DNA of 64,000 bases from Anniella stebbinsi (lineage: Eukaryota; Chordata; Lepidosauria; Squamata; Anniellidae). Every line of letters starts with the position of its first letter. The stretch's first letter is position 1. The notes beneath the pieces were generated by a model. It searched no databases. It worked only from the letters and a program-made list of their open reading frames with translations, and was not told where the DNA came from. A program made the position numbers and the translations under genes. Positions 43,687 to 53,890 of the stretch are shown piece by piece. The stretch is from positions 45,802,001 through 45,866,000 of the forward strand of contig JARDYH010000002.1 of NCBI GenBank assembly GCA_029215795.1, written 5' to 3'.

Positions 43687-43694
43687 TACAATAT

Positions 43695-44003
43695 CCAATC
43701 TGGGGGTGTCTTTACAGTGCCGGGTTGGCACCGCCTCCCTCTCAAACCCCATGCTTTCCCTCCCCCAGGGTGATGTTGGGCAATCCTGGTGCCAAGGAGG
43801 GAGCATGGGGCTTCTAGCCAGCCATCCAGGGACCGGAGGCACCACCAATCGCAGGTTGCCTTCCACCAGGCACTCTGGAGCGAGGCTTTGGGGCTGTCTT
43901 CACGCCATCTTGCACGTCCTCACCTTCCTCTGGAGAAAAGTCCCCGACTTTTTTTCTGTGCAGCTTCAGCAGAAAGCCCCAGGGTGTGTGTGTGATTGCA
44001 GTG
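43695..44003. other. GC-rich DNA, unclassified
   Basis: Begins 'ctgggggtgtctttacagtg', which resembles a transposon edge, but no mirrored end was found. Overlapping frames on both strands are a consequence of GC content. Confidence 0.3.
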
Positions 44004-44158
44004 GTGTTTAGACTAGGGGTGTGCACGGACCCCCCGGATCGGATCGGGACCCGGATCGGGACCTCCAATTTTGTCCCGGACCGGTTCGGACAAAATCGGA
44101 GGCCCCCCGGACCGGATCGAGTCCGATCCCGACCCAAAAATCGTACATTTTTGGATCG

Positions 44159-44221
44159 GCCGCCATTTTTTTCCCCATAGACTTGCATTGCAATGCAAGT
44201 CTATGAGGAAAAAATGGCGGC
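44159..44221. repeat. 63-bp near-perfect palindrome inside the hAT element
   Basis: Arms GCCGCCATTTTTTTCCCCAT and its inverse meet around GCATTG/CAATGC (centre 44190/44191). One extra T and one mismatch. On either strand it reads ATGGCGGC at the edge. Confidence 0.9.
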
Positions 44222-44409
44222 GGGTGGGTAAGGGGGGGCCTAACTCCCTCCCCCCCCGGGGCCGTCCGCTGTGGACGGCCCCGGCAGGTAAACCCCCTCC
44301 CCCGCGCTCCCTACCCCCCCTGGGGCCGCCCGCTTCCATCCGCTGGCGCCCGCGGGCGCCAGCGGATAGAAGCGGACGGCTCCGGGGGGGGGGGTAAGCC
44401 CCCTTCCCC

Positions 44410-45335
44410 GCCACTTACCTTCTCGGCCCGTCCGGCGCCGGCGGCTACTACCAGCGGGCTCCGCGGCCTACTCTCGAGTAGCGCGCCGGGTGATGACATC
44501 ACCCGGCGCGCCACCCTGGAGCAGGCCGCGGAGCCTGCTGGTAGTAGTAGGCGCCGGCGCCGGACGGGAGCCGCCGGGCCGGGCAGGTAAGGGCCCCCCT
44601 CCCCCCTCCCCCCTCCGCGCGCCCCCTCCTCCCCTCCACGCACCCCCTCCTTACCTTTCCGGCCCGGCGGCTCCCGTCCGGCGCCGGCGCCTACTACTTC
44701 CAGCAGGCTCCGCGGCCTACTCTAGAGTAGCGCGCCGGGTGATGACATCACCCGGCGCGCCATCCTAGAGCAGGCCGCGGAGCCTGCTGGGAGTAGTAGG
44801 CGCCGGCGCCGGACGGGAGCCGCCGGGCCGGAAAGGTAAGGGCCCCCCTCCCCCCTCCGCGCGCCCCCTCCTCCCCTCCACGCACCCCCTCCTTACCTTT
44901 CCGGCCCGGCGGCTCCCGTCCGGCGCCGGCGCCTACTACTTCCAGCAGGCTCCGCGGCCTGCTCTAGAGTAGCGCGCCGGGTGATGACATCACCCGGCGC
45001 GCCATCCTAGAGCAGGCCGCGGAGCCTGCTGGGAGTAGTAGGCGCCGGCGCCGGACGGGAGCCGCCGGGCCGGGCAGGTAAGGGCCCCCCTCCCCCCTCC
45101 CCCCTCCGCGCGCCCCCTCCTCCCCTCCACGCACCCCCTCCTTACCTTTCCGGCCCGGCGGCTCCCGTCCGGCGCCGGCGCCTACTACTTCCAGCAGGCT
45201 CCGCGGCCTGCTCTAGAGTAGCGCGCCGGGTGATGACATCACCCGGCGCGCCATCCTAGAGCAGGCCGCGGAGCCTGCTGGGAGTAGTAGGCGCCGGCGC
45301 CGGACGGGAGCCGCCGGGCCGAGAAGGTAAGTGCC
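44410..45335. repeat. Tandem array of four palindromic units, about 242-249 bp each
   Basis: The unit centre 'gggtgatgacatcaccc' recurs with TGATGACATC at 44491, 44740, 44982 and 45231 (periods 249, 242, 249). Each unit has arms of about 65 bp on either side, e.g. GCGCGCCGGGTGATG / CATCACCCGGCGCGC, extending to GGCGCCGGCGCCTACTA and its inverse. Spacers hold CT-rich 'ccccctccgcgcgccccctc' and a splice-donor-like (C/A)AGGTAAG on the plus strand. Confidence 0.9.
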
Positions 45336-45594
45336 CCCCTCCTCCCCCCCCCCGCTGTCCACTTTCATCGGCGGGCGCCCGCTGGCGCCCGCCAATGGAA
45401 GCGGCGGTGGGCGCCAGTGGGCGCCCGCCGATCCGCCGATCCGCCGAACCGGTTCGGAGCTTTTTCGGACCGGTTCGGATTGGATCGGCCGATCCAGCTG
45501 CGGGATCGGAAATCGGATAATTTATCCGATTTCCCACTGGACCGGACTCGGATCGTGGATCGGGTCCGATCCAGTGCACATCCCTAGTTTAGAC

Positions 45595-45782
45595 AGCCAG
45601 CTGGTGATAGTGTATGCTGATTATATCAATGGTCAGGAAATGCCTGTTAAAAGAAATACATTTTCAGCATGCCTTATTGCCAACTGGAGGCTGTTCCAAA
45701 AAATAGGTGCTATTGTATAAGGGATTTTTCTGGCTGGTTGCCTCCATGCCTCTCCCGAGCCATTATGGCCACATTATTATTG
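45595..45782. other. Unannotated DNA
   Basis: Nothing recognised. Confidence 0.35.
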
Positions 45783-45783
45783 C

Positions 45784-45814
<31 letters not shown>

Positions 45815-45820
45815 ATTATT
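45783..45820. repeat. (GTT)n/(ATT)n microsatellite at an L2 tail
   Basis: GTT units passing into ATT units, on the tail side of the minus-strand L2 copy. Confidence 0.9.
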
Positions 45821-46440
45821 AACATTTATATACCGTCCCATAGCCGAAACTAACTGGGCAGTTTACAAAAATTAAAACTTTTGACATTAAAAATCGATAT
45901 ATAAAATTTTAAACCATAAAAGCATAAAAACAGACAACATAGAAAGACAATATACGTTTAAAACAACTGTAAACTCTCAGCCAGGCCTAAATATAGTTCT
46001 GGGGTCAATTAAAAACTTAGCATATGCTGTTAAATGCCTGAGAGAAAAGTCTTGACCTGGTGCTGAAAAGATAACAGTATTGGCACCAGGCGGGCCTCGT
46101 TGGGGAGCTCATTTCATAATGGGGGGGGGGCCTACCACTGAAAAGGCCCTCTCCCTTGTTGCCATGCTCCGAGCTTCCCTCAGAGTAGGCACCAGGAGGA
46201 AGACCTTAGATGTTGATCGTAGTGTACAAGTAGGTTAATGTCGAGAGAGGCGTTCCATCAGGTATGGTGGTCTCAAGCCGTGTAAGGCTTTATAGGTTAA
46301 AATTTGAATCAGGCTTGGAAACATACAGGCAGCCAATGCAATGACCCAGAGTGAATTTTATATGTTCGGACCTCTTGGTCTGGGTTATTAATTTGGCAGC
46401 CATTTTTTGCACAAGCTGCAGCTTCTGAATTTGTCCTATC
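45821..46440 (-). mobile_element. L2-like LINE, C-terminal region and 3' end, minus strand
   Basis: Read on the minus strand: codons for KLQLVQKMAAKLITQTKRSE-like residues (right side), frameshifts, then 'NELPNEARLVP' and 'HQVKTFLS', the end 'gcatttaacagcatatgc', UTR, and the tail ending 'gggacggtatataaatgtt'. This is the longest of the minus-strand copies; related to 4211-4660 and 53372-53565. The reading frame is broken. Confidence 0.85.
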
Positions 46441-48649
46441 TCTGCTCTTGGGGAGATCCAAAACATTTGATGGCCCCTGTGATATTCCCTCTCAGGGATT
46501 GTAGGATTGCATCCTTAAAAGAGCCTATCATGCAATGGACTCATTGAATCCGGCTCATTTTCTGTTTCTTTGAATTGCAAAAGTCAGTGTGCAGCACAAA
46601 AATAAATGAATGCATAAATAATCTTCAGATTGGCTGAATTTTCTGAGGAGCCAGCCAGGTGCATCTGAGTTCCTAAACACATTGGAATAAATTAAGGAAG
46701 GTATAATTTCTATTGAAATGAATGGAATTTACTGCCAAGAAATGCAGTTAGGATAGGATTTGTTATAGGCTGAAAGAAGGTGGGACAAGAGGAAGTGAAA
46801 GAAACTTTTGGGATATGGGAAATTTCATGGTCATTGCTGAACAGAAATCCAAATGGGCAGTAGAGAATTACTCTTGGAAATAACAAAGAAGAATAAGAAT
46901 ATTATCATAATGCAGGATATGGTAGTGTCCAATAATTCACTATAAAATGTGTTAATATAAATTATGGTATCTGCATTTGTAATAAAGCAAAGCACATTTT
47001 TAGAAATGAATTATGTGTTATTGTTATGATTATTATTCATATCATTTCAAAAAGTAATCAGGACAAGCAAGTTATAATTTTGCATCATTGTCCAGACATA
47101 CAGAACAGCCCATTCATTGTTCTACACAAATCCACAATGCAGTAATTGTTCTTGCAGCTCATGCTTGGCTTACACTGATTCTTTCACATTCTTTACTGGC
47201 CAGTTCTGAATTTTGAAAATTGCCCCTTCTTGCACTCATGGAAAGAGAAATATTTACTTTGCATGTAACTATGCTCAGAAATACTCAATCATGACAATAA
47301 AGGAGATCAGAAAGGAATCTGAAACATAGCCCTTTCAGTTCAGGAACAAAGACAAAAGATCTTTCTATATACTTTGGAGGATTATTAGCCTATGAAAGGA
47401 GGAGACATATTGGTCGTGAATCAAAGGAAATCTTTGGAATATGTGATTATCTTTAATATACATGGTGTCACATCACATTTATCTGAGTCAAGCTGAGGCT
47501 TGTTTCAGAATGAATGGGGTGGATGGTGGACTTCTGGGATATTAGAGGTATTAGCATTTTTTTTTAAAAAAAGAATTTTGTGTTGGCTTGCAGAGCATTG
47601 CAGTTTTTAAAACCTTCTTTCTCTCTCTCTTTCCTCCCACACCCACATTATATATGTAATAATTTCCCCTCTCAAATTAACTTAATTTCTAGATTAATGT
47701 AATGGCTATTGATTTATGTATTAATTTATAGCATGTACCACTAATAAATGAACAATATCCAAGCTCTTCACCTCTGAAACACATCAAAGGTCTCTGTCAG
47801 CCTGACTTATGAGCTATAGTAACCCATCCCACAGACTCTGAGGTCACTCTGCCTAGACCAGGCCAAAATATGCTCCTCCTAGACAGCCTGCCAGATGTTC
47901 CTCCACCTCCTGAGGCAAGGCTTGATCCTCTGAAGCCATCCTAGATATTCCACCTTTAACTTCCAACTTCTCTCAGTGACAGGAAGGCACTATCAAGATC
48001 CTAGCTGTGAGCCATAGGTCAAGAGTCCTTGTGCTCTACTGTTCGGCTCACACCTCTACTAAGCTGTGAGGCCCTAACTTTCCTGGGAGGGGAAGAAACA
48101 GCAGAACAAACTCAGGCACAAGCACCAGGTGACAACACATATCTCCAGTCATCCCACCACACCACTTCTGGAAGACATATGACATTGGGCTTTGATGAGT
48201 GGGAAGAGCGTTCTGAAGTGGAGGGGCAGCCACAATGCTCTCCTGTACTCCATTGCAAATTTAGTCTAGTACCTAAATGGTGTGCTTAAAATAAGATTCC
48301 TCATCAGCGGTAAAGGTTGTAATGGAACATCAGTATGGAGGCAAACATTTAGGTATGCTAGCTAAGGTCTGGCTGTTTAGGGCCCATGCACTCACGGGAT
48401 TCACCACTCACACAATGGGGCTTTGGTACTTCTAAAAATTCCTTGAAATGAGAGTTTCTGGTATGGTTATTGTAAATGCCAAAGCCGTGTTGCATGATCG
48501 CTGGGTTCTGCGTGCACAACAGAACAAGTGGAGGTGAAGCTGCACCATTGGACACTGTCCTATGTATCATGTGTCCAACTCCCATCTTTACTACTTTTGG
48601 AGACAGGAAAACACAGGGACATTTATGGAGTCAAATAATCTTGCTTTAT
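46441..48649. other. Unannotated DNA
   Basis: About 2.2 kb with no repeat end or exon that I recognise. 47800-48290 is relatively GC-rich; the 86-residue frame at 48029-48289 has no domain. It might be an old LTR-element fragment, but I have no firm evidence. Confidence 0.4.
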
Positions 48650-48877
48650 TTTTATTTATATTGTATAATTCAGCCTTCTATTTAATTGAAATCTAGGTAG
48701 CTGTAACTTATACTCATTATTTTGGGTCCTAATTTCTGTGGCAATGGAAAATAGTTCTTGACCAACCTCCCTGTGGCACTTTTTTATGTACCTGAATGCT
48801 GCTAACATGTCTCCGTTCAGTCTCCTTTTCTCCAGATTGAGCATCCCAAGTTCCTTCAGCCTGTCCTCATAAGGCAT
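48650..48877 (-). mobile_element. CR1 LINE fragment, minus strand
   Basis: The minus strand reads 'MPYEDRLKELGMLNLEKRRL', 'NGDMLAAFRYIKKCHREVGQ' and 'ELFSIATEIRTQNNEYKL', parallel to the CR1 copy at 39835-40020. It stops abruptly against an L2 fragment at 48878. The normal 3' end is missing. Confidence 0.8.
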
Positions 48878-49260
48878 GTGGTGGCCTCACAACTCCAAGC
48901 AGTGCTGGACGCTACTGATAATTTAGGTGCATTCCAATTAGGTTTCAGACCTGCGTTAGGATGGAAACAGCCTTGGTCACCCTTGGTTGATGACTTACAC
49001 CGAAGTATGGGTGGGGGGAGTGCAATCCTGTTGATTCTTCTAAACCTCTCAGTGGCTTTCAATGCCACTGACCATGGTATCCTTCTGGATTGTTCATCTG
49101 GGTTGGGCTTAGGAGGCAAGGTTTTAAAATGGTTCCAGTCCTTCCTGGTCTCACAAGGTGGTGCTAGGGGACTTGTGTTTCACCCCATGGCCATTAGACT
49201 CTGGGGTGTTACAAGGTCTCAACCTGTCCCCCATACTTTTTAACATCTACATGAAATTAA
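48878..49260 (+). mobile_element. L2-like LINE fragment, reverse-transcriptase core
   Basis: The plus strand reads 'VVASQLQAVLDATDNLGAFQ', 'LGFRPALG', 'LVDDLHRSMGGGSAILLILL' and 'NLSVAFNATDHGILL'. This is the RT region around motif A, where LLDLSAAFDTIDH is usual in L2-like LINEs; the catalytic Asp of motif A is replaced by Asn here ('AFNATDH'). After about residue 95 the frame is shifted, though 'LSPILFNIYMKL' is readable in another frame. The YADD box is not present. The element is dead. Confidence 0.85.
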
Positions 49261-49859
49261 TGCCTTTTTTTTCAATGAAGCAAGACTTCCAAATATTTAG
49301 TCAGTGCAGACAGAGATGCATCCATTGAGGCCCTAGATTCAAGGACCATTGATTGTGGCATGTAAGCAATTGAATATGGCTAGATATTTTTTATTTTATT
49401 TTATTAGTGCACAAATACAGAACTAATACTTTCATGCTTATTAAGTTGTCTCCTGGACATTGGAGCTCTGGTAGTATGATGAACAAATTAGAGTGACAAA
49501 TACGATCTTTATCAAGGAAGATAAAATGCAGAGTACAGACTGTTAGTATGCTGAAAGAGTTTGCAACAGGAAACTCATTCCCATAAGCAGTTTCAAATGA
49601 AACCTGGATTTATGGGAAACACTTTTCACAATCATTGCAAAGAGAAAGGTGTCTTATCAAGATTGCAAATGGGCATGGATAACTTTGGATATGTTTATTT
49701 TAAAGCACTGCAGAGAGAGTGATGATCTTCTAGACCCAAACTCAACTATTGGATTCAGCTTTTAACATCCAGGTCTAGGGGACAGTGTATCCAATCCTGC
49801 CCCTTGGACCAAGATCCTAAAAGGTGCTTAGTAAAATGGATGTTGGAGAAATCTGCAAT
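49261..49859. other. Unannotated DNA
   Basis: No repeat ends recognised, apart from a short TTTTA run at 49390-49406. Confidence 0.35.
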
Positions 49860-50215
49860 GGAATCAAATGATTTTGGATTTCTATGAATCCGACCTGCAG
49901 ATTCTGCTGCAGACCGGATTTTTCCGAGTTGCACGGGTTCTGTGGACTTGCAGACCATTATTTTGGTACTTTATGGAATCATATGCAAATTTACTTGTAG
50001 AAAATATGTAAAAATAAAAAAATGTGCATTTTCCCCAAAAGGCTAAAACATGAAAATTTGCATGGGGGGATTTGCAAATTTGCACAAATTTGGGAAATTG
50101 GGAAAAAAATAACCCAATTCTTTCAATGAGCAGACGATGGAACAGAAGCCACTTAACGATCTGCGAAACACAGATGGAGCGTATTTTACCAAATCCATGT
50201 GTCCCTATGTAGTAA
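49860..50215. mobile_element. Possible old hAT-type element rich in 'aaatttgca'
   Basis: The right edge 'ccaaatccatgtgtcccta' mirrors the TAGGGATGTGCA class of ends, diverged. Inside, 'aaatttgca' and 'gtgcattttc' words repeat. No left end or target duplication was found. 60120-60330 has a similar style. Confidence 0.3.
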
Positions 50216-50261
50216 CAGTGGCATTAATTATTAGTATTATTTCCCACATTTTGCCCACCCT

Positions 50262-50346
50262 GACAAGCTATATCTGCTGAAATTCCCTCTCCTGCACAAG
50301 TATTAAAGGTGCAGGAGCACAGTTCTCTTTTGCATCTGGCCACCCT
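50262..50346. mobile_element. Right part of a GACCATATG-family monomer
   Basis: 'tgctgaaattccctctcctg', 'attaaaggtgcaggagcaca' and 'gcatctggccaccctatag'. 85 bp, diverged. Confidence 0.55.
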
Positions 50347-51579
50347 ATAGTACTTTATTTCTTAAAGGCCAAAAGACTTGATGATTGCTACACAGCAGAA
50401 GTCGGGAGGATACTGAATATAAATTTATCTGCTTTTTGAGATATGCCAAATACAGCTGAGGGGGGCGGGGACCAGGCAAAAGAGATGCCAGTGTTCTTTA
50501 CATGATTCAGTGTGCTTGTATTTAATTATAAAAGGAAGAACCCAAATGGGTTGAAGGGTCCTTCTAGATAGAGGGTTCTTCAAGTACCAATCAAAAGATG
50601 TTGTGCAGCTATACCATCTTTTCTTCCTTGTGGGAAAAAGAAAAGATGGGAGAAGCAGTGGGGAAACCTAGGAAGGTTACAATTGGAAGGTGATGGCATC
50701 TGGACCCCCTGTAAAATGTTGTGAATGAGGCAGGGTGGTTACACAGTAAAAGACTTGTCTGGAAGCACCCTAATATGGAAGCTGGATATTAATTGGCCCA
50801 ATCCACTAGTTAAGACATGTAGAGATCTCCCAAGAAACCTGTTTTGGGGCTTAAGTGACAAAATCAAAGCTGGTCTTGCCAGGAATACTTTGCTCTCCAA
50901 ATGCCTGATCCACATGCCAGTTGAGCAGAAAGCATTATTAATCACCAGTATTTATTTCAGCAATTTGCTGAGACAAAGGCATTATGATACTAAAACTCAA
51001 TACAATAATAGTTTTTTTAAAAAAAACAACAATCAATTAATCAGTAGTGATAGCCATAAAATCATAAGAAAACAGCAACAAGACAGCCAAGGAAAAAGAA
51101 CTCTGTCTCACTTGTAGAAGTTGCCATATGCACTTTGAAACTCTGCTTCCATTTCCTACTATCATAAGGCTAACAGCAAAGGGGCAGAATGAATTTGTAG
51201 CAGCAGCAAATTCCGAAGCTCAGTGCCGTTGTAGGGAAAATATGATCGCTGAAGTTCATTTAACTAAAACAGCTTATATCCAATGACAGGCAAACTCTCC
51301 TAGTCAGGCTAAGCCCTGGATTCAATAATCCCAAAGTTCCCTCTCACCCAACTCATAAAATATCTTAGGGTATTAAAAACAATCAACCAAACAAACACTA
51401 ATTCTGCGCCTATTTAGATCCTATAATGCCTGTGATGATGTCACAGCAGGGTCCAACCCATTTCCCCTCCAATGAACATCCTACACTCTCACACCTTCTT
51501 TCCTCTCTTCAAGCCCCTCTCCACCTGCACTTACCTTTGTTGGCAGTGGTAGGGGACGGAAGGGAGGACTTTCTTCCCC
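50347..51579. other. Unannotated DNA
   Basis: The 130-residue frame at 50725-51117 has no recognised domain and ends in low-complexity Asn/Lys/Gln. A weak possibility is a retroelement fragment. Nothing else. Confidence 0.35.
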
Positions 51580-51652
51580 TCCCCATCTGTCAGTATAGAC
51601 AATACTCAGCTAGATGGACCAACATAGGAAGGTAACTTCCTATGTTCCTTTG
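51580..51652 (+). mobile_element. CR1-type 3' tail fragment
   Basis: 'cagtatagacaatactcagc', 'tagatggaccaacataggaa' and 'cttcctatgttcc' resemble a CR1-type end I know from reptiles ('actgagctagatggaccaat', 'cttcctatgttcc'). Confidence 0.5.
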
Positions 51653-52392
51653 CATGATGCCTGGCATGCTGTTATGGCAGCAAGCTAGATGCTGGTTGTG
51701 TTGTGACATGCAGTGCTTGGATAACATCTGAACCCATTGCTACTTAGATCCAGTTGCCCTGATGTAACTGGCTTGGAAATGACTGCCACAAAATGTACCA
51801 TAACTTACATATTAAATTAGGATACGTCCTCTCGCCATGTGATTTTATGAGGTTATTTTCAGTGGGAATACCTTACATCAACTGGGTTATTCCTGCTACC
51901 AAGGAACAAACTTAATTAGATAAAACCCATAAAATGAGAATGTCCCCAGCACTTTCATCAGTCTCCACGCCTTTAAAATGTCAAATTAAAAAGTCTTCCA
52001 TGGACTGTCAGAGTTTCTTAAAGCAGAGCACCTTAAGTGATCCCCCACTGCCTTCTCTGAGACAGGAGGCACAATGGCTAAAGACAAGGAAGAAGAAATC
52101 ACAGCTGCATGGCTAACTTAGATGGATGTGGCAGGTACCATCGGCATAGAAGTGGAAGTCAGGGAGCCAGAAGAGTGTAGATTGTTTCATATGATCTCTA
52201 CCAAACTGCGTGGGACTGCTTTGCCAGGACACTTCCCATACTGCGTGCAGCATGCCCAACTCTTGTGGTTACTTTCTGCACCCATCTGGCTCCCAGTATT
52301 GTATGAACTGGGGTCTAACCCATTAGTTCAGAATGCAATAACTAACATGTTGGCTTTGTCAGGACAAGAGCTGTAGAATATTTTCTCATTTA
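51653..52392. other. Unannotated DNA
   Basis: Frames at 51934-52116 and 52122-52376 (plus) have no domain. Nothing recognised. Confidence 0.4.
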
Positions 52393-52907
52393 GGCTGTTT
52401 CTACACCAGGCTTTTTGCCTAGAATCGCCCCCTGCTGGTCCCTGTGCATTCACATGATGCACAGGGACTCCCAGGGGTGGGGGGGATGGGCACGGGTATT
52501 CTCCGGGATAACAGATGCCTGGGAAAACCTGATTTATTCATGCTCCCAGGAAGTTCCTGGGGCCACAGGAGATGTGGCCGCCCGTCCCTGCTGCTGCCAT
52601 GCTTACTCATGAAGAAGTATGGCAGCAGAAATGGGACCGGAGCCGCACAGCGCAGCTCCGGGCCAATCAGGGGAGGAGGTGACACCAGTTTTGCCACCCC
52701 TGGGAGGGCAGGGAGGAGGTGGGGCCCCGATTGTGCACATTTTTAAAACTTTAGCGCATGAGTTCTTGTGTGTGAATCTCCGGGGCACCTGGGAGGAAGT
52801 AGAACTTCTGCTTCCTCCATGAAGAAAGAAGAGGATGATCCCAGGAGCAGGTAAGTCTGGGATCGTCCTCTTGCCATCCCTCTACACCCCATGTTGTAGA
52901 AATGGCC
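52393..52907. mobile_element. Non-autonomous Harbinger-like element, family 2 (copy 3)
   Basis: 515 bp. Ends GGCTGTTTCTACACCAGGC and, minus strand, GGCCATTTCTACAACATGG. TTA on each side (52390-52392 and 52908-52910) is a perfect 3-bp target duplication. Interior words 'gcacagggactcccaggggt' and 'ttttgccacccctgggaggg' are shared with copies 1 and 2. Confidence 0.85.
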
Positions 52908-53029
52908 TTACTTTATTTAACTTGTAGCTTTGAGCCATTGTAAGGCCATAGGGCAGGTACAGAATCAGTTCATGCTCACCATTTCCCAGTGCAGTGAAGC
53001 ACTGCAGAGGCAGAACTCCCTGAGTCACA

Positions 53030-53030
<1 letters not shown>
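52908..53030. other. Unannotated DNA
   Basis: Short spacer with nothing recognised. Confidence 0.35.
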
Positions 53031-53066
<36 letters not shown>

Positions 53067-53067
53067 A
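53031..53067. repeat. (GTT)n microsatellite
   Basis: About 12 GTT units. The stretch from here to 53371 shows no further element apart from pyrimidine-rich DNA near 53344-53372. Confidence 0.9.
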
Positions 53068-53371
53068 TGATCTTTCTTTTCTCACTTGTGGCAGTTTTTC
53101 TAGATGGACATGATGGGCTTTGCCAACTCATGCTGCCTTTTAGTGATTCAGAAATTTCCTGACTATTGAACATGTTTTAAATCTGGTTGCTGGTGTGGAT
53201 GTAATTTGGTAGGCCTAGTTTCTGAAGGTTTTCTGCATAGTTTTTTGATGGGATGCTGGTGACTGATGTGACTAACGGAATAATTGTGAACTTTTCCTGT
53301 TGCCATAGTTCTTTAACTCCCATGGCCAGTGGTGTATATTTGTCTCCCTTTTCTTCTTCCTTTTCTACATC

Positions 53372-53565
53372 TTTATTTATTTATTTATTTATTTATTATC
53401 TTTCTATACCACCACATAGTCAAAGCTCTCTGGCTGGTTTACAAAGATGCAAAATGTAAAAACATTTTTAAAAAAAACCCACAACAGACTATATACACCT
53501 AAAAACAACTATGATCAATCAGCCAAACCATAAAAATACATCCGGGGTTGATTAAAACTTATCAC
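53372..53565 (-). mobile_element. L2-like LINE 3' end, minus strand
   Basis: (TTTA)n at 53372-53398, then the tail core 'ctatacc', 'accacatagtcaaagctctc', UTR, and 'ccggggttgattaaaactta', matching 'ctggggtcaattaaaaactta' in the copy at 45821. It is cut by the foldback element at 53571. Confidence 0.75.
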
Positions 53566-53570
53566 ATACT

Positions 53571-53890
53571 TAGGCTGACCATATGAAAAGGAGGGCAGGG
53601 CTCATATTACTTTAACAGTTGTAGAGAAAAGGGAATTTCAGCCAGTGTTATTTGTATGCAATTAGTTTCTGGTGAAATTCCCTCTTCATCACAACAGTTA
53701 AAGTTGCAGGGGCCCTGGCTTCTTTTGTATATGGTCACTCTAGTATAGTGCCTGCACCTTTAACTGTTGTGATGAAGAGGGAATTTCACCAGGAACTAAT
53801 TGCATACAAATGACACTGGCTGAAATTCCCTTTTCTCTACAACTGTTCAAGTTACATGAGCCCTGACCTGGATTTTATCTCGTCAGCCTA
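53571..53890. mobile_element. Foldback hAT-type MITE, head-to-head dimer (copy D)
   Basis: TAGGCTGACCATATGAAAAG starts it. The centre 'tatatggtcactctagtata', 'gtgcctgcacctttaac' is the junction common to all copies. The right end 'ctcgtcagccta' is diverged. Flanks CACATACT / CTCCCAAT do not match, so the insertion's right flank has been altered. It lies in a minus-strand L2 copy. Confidence 0.85.

Larger units (their letters stand above)
44012..45586. mobile_element. CpG-rich non-autonomous hAT-type element, 1,575 bp, complete
   Basis: Inverted ends TAGGGGTGTGCACGGACC and, minus strand, TAGGGATGTGCACTGGATC. GTTTAGAC flanks it on both sides exactly (44004-44011 and 45587-45594). Subterminal regions repeat words such as 'ccggatcgg' and 'accggttcgg'. 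The core is a four-unit palindromic tandem array. No transposase domain is coded: the frames seen are Gly/Arg/Pro-rich and occur on both strands. TAGGGRTGTGCA ends with an 8-bp duplication fit hAT elements. High CpG content and intact flanks suggest a recent insertion. Confidence 0.92.

Noticed and set aside
44491..45240. TGATGACATCA words as an ATF/CREB site cluster
   Set aside because: They are simply the centres of the palindromic units. The match to TGACGTCA is imperfect and nothing else supports binding.
44071..45720. Gly/Arg/Pro-rich frames and a CpG-island-like promoter
   Set aside because: The region is a complete hAT-type element with exact 8-bp target duplications. Frames exist on both strands because GC-rich sequence has few stops.
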